From G963665495 sp963677785 (lineage in GTDB: Bacteria; Desulfobacterota; Desulfovibrionia; Desulfovibrionales; Desulfovibrionaceae), in NCBI GenBank assembly GCA_963677785.2, contig CAXXDH010000003.1:2914001-2978000 (forward strand): a DNA stretch of 64,000 nt, read 5' to 3'. The notes below the pieces were generated by a model. That model made no database searches. It was not told where the DNA came from and saw only the letters and a program-made list of their open reading frames with translations. Below, one piece after another: positions 44,001-52,214 of the stretch; the stretch's first letter is position 1; every line of letters begins with the position of its first letter. The translations under genes were made by a program, and so were the position numbers.

Positions 44001-44634
44001 CCGCAAATTGCTGGACGAGGCCAAAGCCGAAAACGTGCACATCAGGTCGATTCTGACTGCCTGCGGTTCGTGCCGCAGCGGCCTGCAGCATTACGAACTG
44101 GGCATGAATCTCAACGAAGAACTGGGCCTCAAAGATGTGGTGCAGTTTCTGCTGGAGGTCAATCCCGCGCCGGAAAAGCTCGCCATGGAAGGCGAAAAGC
44201 TGCTGTACCACGCGTCCTGCCATGCCGAATGGAGCGGCGTGAAGGCTACCAAAGCGGCCGCGACCTATCAGAATGCCCTGGAAAATATCACCGGCGCCTC
44301 CGTCAGTCTCAGCCCGCGCTGTTGCGGCGAGTCCGGCCTGGGCGCCATGACTTCGCCCGAGCTGTACGCCAAGCTGCGCAGCCGCAAAAAAGAACAGCTG
44401 CAGAGCGATCTGCGTACGTATGATGCGGGAAAACCCATTGTGGTGGGCTGTCCATCCTGCAAGATAGGCATTCACCGCAACCTGATCTCCATGAACGATT
44501 CGCGCGAGGTGCTGCATACGCTCGAATTTCTGGCCCGTCTCTGGGAGGGCGAAGACTGGCAACCGCGGTTTGTGGCTGCGGCCAACAAAGCCATTACCCG
44601 TGGCACGCCCGTCCGCATACTCAATATGGATTAA
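41056..44634 (+). CDS. Fused FAD / 4Fe-4S / CCG oxidoreductase, D-lactate dehydrogenase type
   Basis: 1192 aa combining GlcD-like and GlcF-like modules. An N-terminal region (about 1-120) precedes the FAD-binding PCMH domain with VIVPRGGGSGLTGGA. The FAD-oxidase C domain contains ASHMHAGDGNCHVNI and SGEHGIGITK. Two ferredoxin motifs follow (CTRCGKCKQVCP, CTGCGKCTAVCP), then two CCG domains (FPGCGGG...CCGYPLLVSGC; HASCH...CCGESGLGAM). Such fusions oxidise D-lactate or related 2-hydroxyacids and pass electrons toward the quinone pool or a membrane complex. D-lactate is expected in sulfate reducers, but the substrate is inferred. ATG at 41056 follows AAGGATGGG. Confidence 0.9.
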   Translation: MPRKGPHISISSEYLIPRVLGLTAKEFSSWPDDVRDLGLEIAEELFLVRYNPFIDPGLVYLSVNSRFKQAQPSLSSDFINILDGSIQRFWRKYRTDQDFRKELVYRLRQKLAKEDVSTRPNVLVESATDATDLRMELPLLVVSPTSTEQIQYVVRLANEMGFVIVPRGGGSGLTGGAIPASDRTVILSLSKYKQITDINPEEMLVCAQSGLITSDLIKAAAEQGLLFTVDPASKTASSLGGNIAENSGGPFCFEYGTTIDNILSYRMVLPQGDLIEVRRKNHPRHKILEDEMVTFEVFNVEESGELGSLRDSISLSGEQIRTPGLGKDVTNKFLGGLPGVQKEGVDGIITDCCFTVYPQLQYSRTICLEFFGRSMHNAMLVIKDLVKLRDKIREEGDHVKMSALEEWNIKYVQAINYVKKSAQYEGDPISVLLLQLDSNDAQALESAVNSIENIAQPYENVDVFVAQDDREAEIFWEDRHKLSAISKRTSGFKINEDIVIPLEVVPEFADFLEQLNLFYMAKAYRLALHMVTELPWMPVEDEFLVMEQDFAARVLKGELSAKELNDEELGMQAHYFFKDLQSRYPGMQAELQKIFEDMQATRIVLASHMHAGDGNCHVNIPVNSNDHKMVRNAEAAAESVFGKVLELNGQVSGEHGIGITKINFLSEDKIKALKAYKKEVDPNNVLNPSKLTQRQLPVKPYTFSFNRLIQDIRKSGLPEKERLINLLQNIQVCTRCGKCKQVCPMYYPEQSLIFHPRNKNISLGALIEAIYYSQVNRGEPDKGLMNELRSLMEHCTGCGKCTAVCPVKINSPEVMLHLRSFLEDKEAGGHPIKTKVLSYLAAAPAKRVPLAAKAAGVGQSVANKALGLVPAKWRERFNNPLFSGPGPLTQFSNLVQTLHTERGSIFLPREQTVGRSEAVLYFPGCGGGLFYKSIGLAGMFLLLRTGFGVVIPREHLCCGYPLLVSGCEEAYTTNQARNIFTFRKLLDEAKAENVHIRSILTACGSCRSGLQHYELGMNLNEELGLKDVVQFLLEVNPAPEKLAMEGEKLLYHASCHAEWSGVKATKAAATYQNALENITGASVSLSPRCCGESGLGAMTSPELYAKLRSRKKEQLQSDLRTYDAGKPIVVGCPSCKIGIHRNLISMNDSREVLHTLEFLARLWEGEDWQPRFVAAANKAITRGTPVRILNMD

Positions 44635-44653
44635 CCTGAATTGTAAAATATTT

Positions 44654-44701
44654 CAGCGGCCTGGGGCTTTGTAAAAAAAGTCTACAGGCCGCTGTTTTTT
44701 T
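44654..44701 (+). terminator. Terminator of the flavoprotein gene
   Basis: Arms CAGCGGCCT (44654-44662) and AGGCCGCTG (44686-44694), 23-base loop, then seven T. The reverse strand also carries A/T runs, so it may serve the convergent gene. Confidence 0.75.
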
Positions 44702-44712
44702 AGTGAGTCGGT

Positions 44713-46479
44713 TCAGTTTTGCGAAGACTTTTTGGGGAGGTGTTTGCCGATCGTACGCATCAGGGCGAGGGCGTCCGGATGTTTCGGGTTTTTTTGCAGC
44801 AGTTTTTTGAGGTAATGGGCTGAGTGTTTGTACTGCTGCAGCATGTAATGCAGTTTGGCAATGTTGTAGCAGACGGTCTGGTTCGCCATATAGAGCTTTG
44901 GATTGATGGCCAGGGCGCTTTCCATGGCCTTCAGGGCGTCTTCGGGTTTCCCGCCATCCATGTAGGCCATGGCCATGTTGTAAAACAATCCTTCATCGTC
45001 CGGAACTACCTGCAAGGCGTGCTGGTAATAGGCCACGGCCTCTTCCCAGCGTCCTTGTTTGCGTAGCGAAAGCCCGAGTTTATTGTACATGACCATGTCG
45101 TTGGGGTCCAGCAGGTGCTCCCGGAGTTCTATGGCTTTGGTCAGGTATTTTTCCGATAGCTCGGCGGACGCGCCGTAGACGGCGTCCACAACCGTATTGG
45201 CGATGGTGGCCAGGGCGACAGGGGCTTCCTTGGACGCGTACTGCAGAGCTTCGTCAAAGTAGTGCTCGGCCTGGCGCAGTTCGCCCTTGGTCACATGGAC
45301 CCGGCCCATTTCTGTCTTGCGTTTCGCATTCTGCGGGCTGATCTCGTCCAGTTTGCGCAGATACTCCAGATATTTTTCCTGGTCGACTTCCTTGTATACC
45401 CTGGCCAGACGCTTGAGCGGGTCCAGAAAAAGCGTGGAATTCTGGTGGGCCTCTTCATAGCTGTTGATGGCGTCGTCGCGCCTGCCCAGCTGGTATTCAG
45501 CATCGCCTCTGAGCATCAGGCCCGTGGGGCTGTCGGGCTTGAGTTTCAGGATGGCCTCGCAGATACGCAGCACTTTTTCATACGCGCCCAGGGCCAGGCT
45601 GTTTTTGGCTTCTTCCACAAGCTTGCGCAGCTTGCCCTGGGGTTTGATGGTGAAGGCCATTTTCTGGATTAGATTGTTGGTCGAGACCGGCTTAGTGATG
45701 ACGCTGTCCACCCCGATTTCATGCAGGTATACGAGGTTGCTTTGATCGGTCTCCGAGGTGAGCACGATAACTTTGGGGATGGGTTTGACGCGCTTGACCT
45801 GTTTGATGAACTCCGTATTGACCTGCGCATTGATCATCCGCTCGGCAAAGACGAGCAGGGGGATTTTCATGTCCGCTTTTTTCTGAATGACTTTGAGAGC
45901 CTGTTGCGTGTCCTGGTAATGCAGTACGCAGTCGACCTTGATGTCGAGGGTTTTGGACATCAAGGCCCGCAGGAGCTTGAAAAAAAGCGGGTCGTCGGAA
46001 ACAACAATGACCTGGGCGTTGCTGTTTTCTATGTATTCCTTGACGATGGTATCGTAGACAATCGAGGTGGTTTGCTTTTTGGGGGCGGCCTTCAACCCGA
46101 TGCGCGCGAGCTGTTTGATGATGACCTCGCGTTCGAAGGGTTTGCCGATAAATCCATCGCATTTTGCCTTGGCGCAGCTGACGATGGTTTCCTTGTCGCT
46201 TCTGGCTGTAACCACGAGAATTTTGGAGCGTTTCGCCGGCGGTATTTGCGAGTCCTTTTCCAGGCTGCGCATGCGGACCAGAATATCGAGTCCGTCGCAG
46301 TCCGGCAGCCCGAGGTCGAGGCTGATCAGATCATAGGGGGATTGGTTGGCAAGGGCCTTTTCGAACTGGCTCAGCGCAGAGGCGCCGGTTTCCACGGAGC
46401 GGCATTCGCCGATGCTGCCCATAATTTTCTGCAGCTTCATCCGGCTGGTGATCTCGTCGTCGACAACAAGAATTTTCAT
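44713..46479 (-). CDS. Receiver - pseudo-receiver - TPR response regulator
   Basis: 588 aa. The first receiver (1-130) has ILVVDDE, phospho-acceptor region LISLDLGLPDCDG and VVTARSD...GKPFER. A second receiver-like fold at about 155-285 (VIVVSDDPLFFKLLR) lacks the Asp (LLVFAERMINA), yet keeps VLTSETD and TKPVS, so it is probably not phosphorylated. About seven TPR units follow, e.g. GRRDDAINSYEEAHQNS and GRWEEAVAYYQHALQVVPDDEGLFYNMAMAY (split here). No DNA-binding domain, so output is by protein contact. The ATG at 46479 is preferred over a TTG at 46491. The convergent neighbour is the flavoprotein gene. Confidence 0.88.
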   Translation of the reverse strand: MKILVVDDEITSRMKLQKIMGSIGECRSVETGASALSQFEKALANQSPYDLISLDLGLPDCDGLDILVRMRSLEKDSQIPPAKRSKILVVTARSDKETIVSCAKAKCDGFIGKPFEREVIIKQLARIGLKAAPKKQTTSIVYDTIVKEYIENSNAQVIVVSDDPLFFKLLRALMSKTLDIKVDCVLHYQDTQQALKVIQKKADMKIPLLVFAERMINAQVNTEFIKQVKRVKPIPKVIVLTSETDQSNLVYLHEIGVDSVITKPVSTNNLIQKMAFTIKPQGKLRKLVEEAKNSLALGAYEKVLRICEAILKLKPDSPTGLMLRGDAEYQLGRRDDAINSYEEAHQNSTLFLDPLKRLARVYKEVDQEKYLEYLRKLDEISPQNAKRKTEMGRVHVTKGELRQAEHYFDEALQYASKEAPVALATIANTVVDAVYGASAELSEKYLTKAIELREHLLDPNDMVMYNKLGLSLRKQGRWEEAVAYYQHALQVVPDDEGLFYNMAMAYMDGGKPEDALKAMESALAINPKLYMANQTVCYNIAKLHYMLQQYKHSAHYLKKLLQKNPKHPDALALMRTIGKHLPKKSSQN

Positions 46480-46760
46480 GAGCACTCTCAATAAATGTCG
46501 GCAGTCACATCAGAAGAAAACGAAGCGCAACAGAAGGAGCTGATTGAAAAACGCAACTCTTATCTCTAAGTGTATAGTGTGACATGAAAACTTGTTGCTG
46601 TCCATTCGCGTTTAACCATGGCTTGGCGATGAGCGTTTCTCTTCCGATACTGCGTAGTAGTTGACGCTTGTCGAATTATGATGGGGATCTGTACTTCGAA
46701 TTGTGGATAAGGTGGTTTGATGAAGAGCTTTCTTCAGTTAGTATCGAATTTAGAAGTTAT

Positions 46761-48674
46761 CTAATTTGAAGAAGGAATTGGAGTTTTTAATTTGTAAGCT
46801 TGAATAATTGCTGAATTGTAAATCAGTTTATGCTTTGTAGAACTTTTCCAGTTGTTATAGTGTTGTGTTGTCAAGATATATTGATTATTTATATCTTGTG
46901 AAATGTCATTTGAATATATGTGGCGAAAATTAAATTTTACGTTGGATTGGCATTTCTGCTTTGCTATAATCCAGAATGGGTATTCCCAATCATTTCCTTT
47001 GATGTCGATGCCTATATTAATATTTTTTTGTGTATTATCTAAGCAGATGGCATTTATTACTTGAAAATAATCATTTTTTATTTTGTCATTGGCAATAAAA
47101 TACAATTGATTTCTATTGTTATGTAGCCATTGTAGAGATATTAATGATCTAGGTTGAGCTCTTAAAGCACAATTGGCCCCTGAAACAATAAATAAAAAAA
47201 GCATTAGATACTCAAAATATTTGAAAATGTATGTATTGATTTCGGTTATGGCGAGTACGATCAATGGGGCGCTTAAGGTGAATAAAGGTGTATGAAGTCG
47301 GCTGGCCCAAGGTTGCCATTTTAATATGATGCAGAAAAATAAGAACGAGCTGAGAATGCCAAATGAATACAGTCGTATGGAAGAATATTTTTTTTTATAT
47401 ATAAATAGTGGTGTTGCAATAAAAAAAGATACTGCAAGAAGAAAATGCAATAAATTACCTGCACTATCTTCATGTCTGCTGTAACAGGTCAAATAGCTGG
47501 TACCTGGCCAGGTACTTTTGGAATTATTGAGTTCTTCTTGTAATATTGAAGTAATTATTGAATCACTAAAATGATTAATTCTGGTTGATGGAACTCCTAT
47601 ATGGAGAGCCATATTGCGTAGAATATTGGCAGCAATGATGCTATATGATAGTTCTTCATTTTTGTATAATCGTGTATCATCAGGAGTAAATTTTCCATAT
47701 TCAAAGTACATACGTTTTAAAAACATCGAATTGATAAGAACGGTAATACTGATAATGAAGACAAGTATACCAAGAATTTTTAAAAAAGAGTTTCCTGCTT
47801 TTTTTTGCAGTGTAGTAAATTGAATTGCAAGGAATAAGGACATCGGTATGCAAATGAGGTAGGCAGTACCTTTTGTCAGGCAGGCAAGGCCCAAAGAAAT
47901 AGCGGTCAAGCAGCTATTTTCGATAGAAATTGTTTTGGATAACTTAATAAAATAGTAACAGGATGCCATAATAAAGGCAGAGACAACGAGATCGTTTTGC
48001 GTACCTGATGCTTGTACGATAGCCATAGGTAATGTTGCGGTAGCCACTGCGGCAATGAGCTGTTGCTTTTTATTCAAACCCAAAGAAGCTGAAACAAGAC
48101 TGGAAAGACAAATAAGAACACAAAAACTGATCCATTGGACAAGATTAGCGAATATATCACAATTTGTAAGAATTTGTAGGTGCAAAATAGCATATTCTGC
48201 AAGAGGCATTTGATAATTTTGTCTTGGAATCGAGGTGTGATAGAAATCTACAGATTTATTTTCGATCCAATGTGGGATTCGTGCCATATGGTATGTCATT
48301 GAATCCCATGTTGTTGGGGGGTACACAAGCGCAGTCAGTAGTGTTAATAATATAATGCTTGTAATACTTAGGTAAATTATATATTCACTTTTTTTGTTAG
48401 ATGCTTTTGTGTTGTAAAGATAAAATTTATTATAATTGTAAAAAAGAAAAACAGAACAAAAAATAATAAAAATACCCCATGATATTGTAATGTTTACTAA
48501 ACTTAATCCTTGAAAAAGAGAAAGTAACTCAGTTGATGCAGCAATATATAAAAAAATTATAATGTATGTTTGAACAATAGCTTCAAGTAAGCTGTGTTTT
48601 GCTTTCTTTGCTGAATAGAAAATGAAAAACAAGATAAGACTGCTACAGAAAGGGAAAAGAATAAAAAGTTTCAT
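46761..48674 (-). CDS. Polytopic membrane protein resembling a GT39-like glycosyltransferase
   Basis: 637 aa with about 11-13 hydrophobic helices and a C-terminal soluble region. After the third helix, PPTTWDSMTYHMARIPHWIENK gives the acidic first-loop signature (WDSMTYH) typical of PMT/ArnT-like enzymes that use polyprenyl-phosphate sugars. The coding sequence is far more AT-rich than its neighbours (Asn, Ile, Lys and Tyr rich), which points to horizontal acquisition. No other surface-polysaccharide gene adjoins it. Acceptor and donor unknown; exact family assignment is tentative. Confidence 0.75.
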   Translation of the reverse strand: MKLFILFPFCSSLILFFIFYSAKKAKHSLLEAIVQTYIIIFLYIAASTELLSLFQGLSLVNITISWGIFIIFCSVFLFYNYNKFYLYNTKASNKKSEYIIYLSITSIILLTLLTALVYPPTTWDSMTYHMARIPHWIENKSVDFYHTSIPRQNYQMPLAEYAILHLQILTNCDIFANLVQWISFCVLICLSSLVSASLGLNKKQQLIAAVATATLPMAIVQASGTQNDLVVSAFIMASCYYFIKLSKTISIENSCLTAISLGLACLTKGTAYLICIPMSLFLAIQFTTLQKKAGNSFLKILGILVFIISITVLINSMFLKRMYFEYGKFTPDDTRLYKNEELSYSIIAANILRNMALHIGVPSTRINHFSDSIITSILQEELNNSKSTWPGTSYLTCYSRHEDSAGNLLHFLLAVSFFIATPLFIYKKKYSSIRLYSFGILSSFLFFCIILKWQPWASRLHTPLFTLSAPLIVLAITEINTYIFKYFEYLMLFLFIVSGANCALRAQPRSLISLQWLHNNRNQLYFIANDKIKNDYFQVINAICLDNTQKNINIGIDIKGNDWEYPFWIIAKQKCQSNVKFNFRHIYSNDISQDINNQYILTTQHYNNWKSSTKHKLIYNSAIIQAYKLKTPIPSSN

Positions 48675-49324
48675 CTGATTAATTAATATTTTTTGTAGTT
48701 AAGAGCTAGCCAATTTAATAAAATGTGTAAAGAGCTCCATCCAATGCTTTTTATTAAAGGTCTTTTTATTGAAAGATTAGCAGGGATACAGAAAAAAGCT
48801 TTGGAAAATACTTTTTTCTCATTAAATGTAAATTCGATTCTGCGTTCAGATCACAACATCAGTTTAGTTTTGCTTACACCATCGGCAGCATTATGTCCGG
48901 CTGACCATCTGCGGTAATATTTCGGGGTCCCCCTTAATAGTAGAAATGAGTTACAGACAATGCCATTCTATAACGCCCCATATGGCGTTGTATGGATGCA
49001 TGATGCAAGAGATAACTCAAAAAAGCAAGATTTTCGTCCGCAACCTCTTTTTGTGGTGTTGAAATGGGGTGTTATTGTAATGTAACTATTCTGTATTTAT
49101 GACTATTCAGAATATTTTGCTATTAAGTGGCTCTTTTGTCCCGCCAGGCAAAGGCAGCGCAAGATATGCTCGGACTACCAGGGTGGTTGCCATTCTTCGA
49201 TGTGCCTATTTCGTTATCTGGGCGGTACACAGGGGGATTTGCGTTGCTTAGACATGGAATGCGCCAGACAGACTGCGGCAATATCACAAAATCTCGTATC
49301 GCTTACGAAAATGCGATTTTTTCA
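48675..49324. other. Intergenic region left of the IS4-like element
   Basis: About 650 bases. Frames near 48723-48917 and 49127-49354 lack ribosome sites and recognisable content. The sequence looks like the degraded boundary of an acquired region and holds nothing I can identify. Confidence 0.4.
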
Positions 49325-49333
49325 ATTTCGCCA

Positions 49334-50593
49334 CAATCGTGTCCGGTTAACTGAGCAAGGCAAACAGTGGGTAACTATTTTCGATCTTAGACAATTTATC
49401 TGGAGGCCTAAAAAAGGATTCCAGGTCCATACGCTTGAATACGTTCAGCTGCAGCAACTGCATCATCTCCTGGATGGACCAGCCGATTCTGGATGTAAAC
49501 TTCAGAAACGCGACCAGTAAGTACATGATCATGGCTACGTAGATCTGCGACAGCACGGCGTTTTTTGATGTCCCAATGAAACGCTTGATTTTGAGATTCT
49601 GCTTGATCAGTCGAAAAAAGATTTCTATCTGCCAGCGGTCTTTGTAAATTTCGGCGATGGTCCTGGCAGAGAGCGTGAAGTGGCTGGTCAGGTATACGAA
49701 ATGTTTACCGGTTTGAGCGTCTCGATAGCCTACACGCCGGAGTTTGAGAGGCTTGCCGCCGCTCATGACCTGGATAATCTGGTCCGAGGTGATGCCCAGT
49801 TTTTTGTTGACTGACCTGCGCTCCAGCACTTTGTACGACATATTTTTCTTCTGCCGGGTGACGAAGAACACGCCTGCTTGGATGAGCGCAGCGAACCAGC
49901 GATAGCAGACATAGCCCCGGTCAAACACGACGATGGACCCCTTGGGCAACGTGAGGGCCTTGGCAATATTGGATTCATGCTTTCTCGCGTCGGTGATCTC
50001 CAAGAAAGCTGGGATGTGCCCGTCGTGGTCCAGGAGGGCATGAAGTTTGATTCCGCCACGTTTCTCGCGGAATGAGGCCCATGGGAACTGTTCAAGGCTG
50101 AGCTTGACGGTGGAGGCATCGAGACTGAAGAGTTTGTTTTTGAAACGGAATCTGTGAACAGGCGAAACAGCTTGGCATCTCTTGTACATCTCACCGAACA
50201 AGGTTTGAAAAAATTCCGCTGGCCGGTTGTTGTTGGCATCGGAAAAGGTGGAGCGGGCCACAGGCTTTGCTCCCAGGTGATAGAGCTTTCGGGAGTTTAC
50301 AGCCAGATTGCGAATGCCATCGCGCATGGAATGGCGGGCCGCCAGATGGATGAACGAGAGACAGACAAACTGATTCCATCGGCTGAAAACACGGGTTTCG
50401 CGTTCTGTTGGATGCTTGCGTTCGGCTTGCGTAAAAACATGTCTCGGAATCAGGGATAGCAGCTGGGAGAGGATTGTGTTATTATGGGCCACGTCCAAAT
50501 TCTCCTTTGTTATGATTGGTTTAGCTGCTGATTTCATAACATATTCCCTGGAGTTTTTGGACGTTTTTCTTTGGGGTTAACCGGACACGATTG
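49334..50593 (-). mobile_element. IS4-family insertion sequence, complete
   Basis: 17-bp perfect terminal inverted repeats CAATCGTGTCCGGTTAA at 49334-49350 and 50577-50593 bound a 1260-base element with one transposase. Nine-base direct repeats ATTTCGCCA flank it at 49325-49333 and 50594-50602 as target duplication. A diverged copy of its left end lies at about 56896-57035. The intact reading frame suggests recent insertion. Confidence 0.88.
49347..50537 (-). CDS. IS4-family transposase (DUF4372 N terminus)
   Basis: 396 aa DDE transposase. The N-terminal region is DUF4372-like (LLSLIPRHVFTQAERKH...RVFSRWNQFV). The catalytic residues are Asp in LFSLDASTVKL, Asp in IVVFDRGYVCY and Glu in YKDRWQIEIFFRLIKQNL, the Y-R/K-x-R-W-x-I-E signature of IS4 elements. 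It spans nearly the whole element, and the stop codon lies within the left inverted repeat. Full length and uninterrupted, so probably active. Confidence 0.92.
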   Translation of the reverse strand: MKSAAKPIITKENLDVAHNNTILSQLLSLIPRHVFTQAERKHPTERETRVFSRWNQFVCLSFIHLAARHSMRDGIRNLAVNSRKLYHLGAKPVARSTFSDANNNRPAEFFQTLFGEMYKRCQAVSPVHRFRFKNKLFSLDASTVKLSLEQFPWASFREKRGGIKLHALLDHDGHIPAFLEITDARKHESNIAKALTLPKGSIVVFDRGYVCYRWFAALIQAGVFFVTRQKKNMSYKVLERRSVNKKLGITSDQIIQVMSGGKPLKLRRVGYRDAQTGKHFVYLTSHFTLSARTIAEIYKDRWQIEIFFRLIKQNLKIKRFIGTSKNAVLSQIYVAMIMYLLVAFLKFTSRIGWSIQEMMQLLQLNVFKRMDLESFFRPPDKLSKIENSYPLFALLS

Positions 50594-50820
50594 ATTTCGC
50601 CACAATCAGCAGGTTTTCTAATATCCCGTACTCGCTAAAATGGTTCGGATCAATGATGGCAGTTGCGGATGGATTCTGTTATGTTGAATCTCCTGCTAGA
50701 TTTTCTTCGTTATGTATTTCGTAGGTTTTTTCATGTTATTTCAATGGGTAAGAGTAGGGCATCCTTTGCGTGCAACTGTATGGAGTGAAATCATGGCAAG
50801 CAACGGAGAATAAATTTTGA

Positions 50821-52151
50821 GGCCCTTCCGGGTTTGCCGTGGGTAGCGTCATAATCTAGGCGATTTCCAGGAGGAGACCGCCGATGAGGGATGTTGATCT
50901 TTACGGGCAGATTTTGGGCGTCAAGAGCCCCTGGTTTGTGGATAAAGTTGATTTAAAAACGTCTGAAGGCCGTGTGGATATTTGGCTCGACCATAAGAGC
51001 AAGGTGCCCTGGACTTGCCCGGAATGCGGCAAGGAGCTGACTTGCCGGGATCATGCGGAAGAAAGGATTTGGCGGCATCTGGATACGTGCCAGTTCAAAA
51101 CTTTCATCCATGCAAGAATCCCTCGAGTGGCTTGCCCCGAGCATGGCGCCAGGCAGGTCAATGTCTTTTGGGCTGAACCTGGTTCGCGTTTTACTCTGCT
51201 CATGGAAAGGCTGGTCATTGATGTTCTGACAGAATGCTCGACCATTGAAGGAGCTCGCAAGTTGATGCGAATCTCGTGGGATCCGGCTTGGGGGGTTATG
51301 GAAAGAGCTGTCCGGCGAGGTATGGCACGAAAGGAACAGCGTAAAATCAGCTACATCGGGGTCGATGAGAAGGCTTTCCGAAAAGGACATAGCTATATGA
51401 CCGTCGTCTGCGACCTGCTGCGCGGTACGGTCGAGCATGTTGCCGAGGAGCGCAAAAAGACAAGCCTTGAAGAATACTACAAAAAGCTGAATGACGAACA
51501 GCTCAAGGCGATCAAGGCTGTATCAATGGACATGTGGCCGGCGTACTTCCTGGCCACCAAGGAAAACGTACCCGATGCAGCAGACAAAATCGTATTCGAC
51601 CGCTTCCACATCATGCAGCATGTAGGGGAAGCCGTGGATAAAGTACGTCGCCAGGAACATAAGGCGCTGATGGCCGAAGCAAACGAAATCTTGAAAGGCA
51701 CAGATACTTGTGGCTATACTCAGAGGAAAACCTCTCAGACGCCCAGCGACCGCGACTGGAGGAACTCAAGGAAGCGAACCTGAAAACTGGCAAAGCCTGG
51801 GCCATGAAAGAAAGTCTCCGCGGACTGTGGGAATATCTGTCAGTGGGGTGGGCAAAGCGTTTTCTGAAGAAATGGTGTTCTTGGGCCAAACGTTCGAATC
51901 TCGCGCCTATGGGCAAGGTGGCGAAGATGCTCATAGATCATATGGACAACATCGTGACCTTTTGTCGGCATCGGGTGACCAACGCCGTTGCGGAGGGGCT
52001 GAACAGCAAAATTATGTCCATCAAGCGTCGAGCCTGCGGCTATCGCAACAAGGAGCACTTCAAAACGGCGATTTACTTCTTTTGTGGCGGACTAAATCTC
52101 TACCCGGAATTTAGCGAGACTGGGACCACCCACTGAGTTTCCGGAAGGACC
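50821..52151 (+). mobile_element. ISL3-family insertion sequence with broken transposase
   Basis: Imperfect terminal repeats: the left end starts GGCCCTTCCGG, and the right end read inward starts GGTCCTTCCGG, with GTGGGT further inside both. Eight-base target duplications AATTTTGA lie at 50813-50820 and 52152-52159. The length of 1331 bases fits ISL3. Confidence 0.88.
50884..52136 (+). pseudogene. ISL3-family transposase, frameshifted
   Basis: The first part (50884 to about 51705) has the N-terminal zinc finger CPECG...CPEHG and the DDE segment ISYIGVDEKAFRKGHSY and SMDMWPAY. Near 51705 a one-base loss shifts the frame. The remainder continues as LWLYSEENLSDAQRPRLEEL through NAVAEGLNSKIMSIKRRACGYRN to the C terminus in another frame. 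The AGGAGGAGACC site before the ATG is intact. Without recoding, the element cannot move on its own. Confidence 0.87.
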
Positions 52152-52214
52152 AATTTTGAAAGCATCTGTCTCTTTATCCTCATTATCAAGAAGCAAGGGA
52201 AAAGGTATCCCAGC

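Noticed and set aside
48723..48917. 64-codon frame upstream of the IS4 element
   Set aside because: No ribosome site or recognisable content, in AT-rich sequence where such frames occur by chance.
49127..49354. 75-codon frame running into the IS4 left end
   Set aside because: It crosses the insertion boundary and has no family signature; at most a remnant of a disrupted gene.
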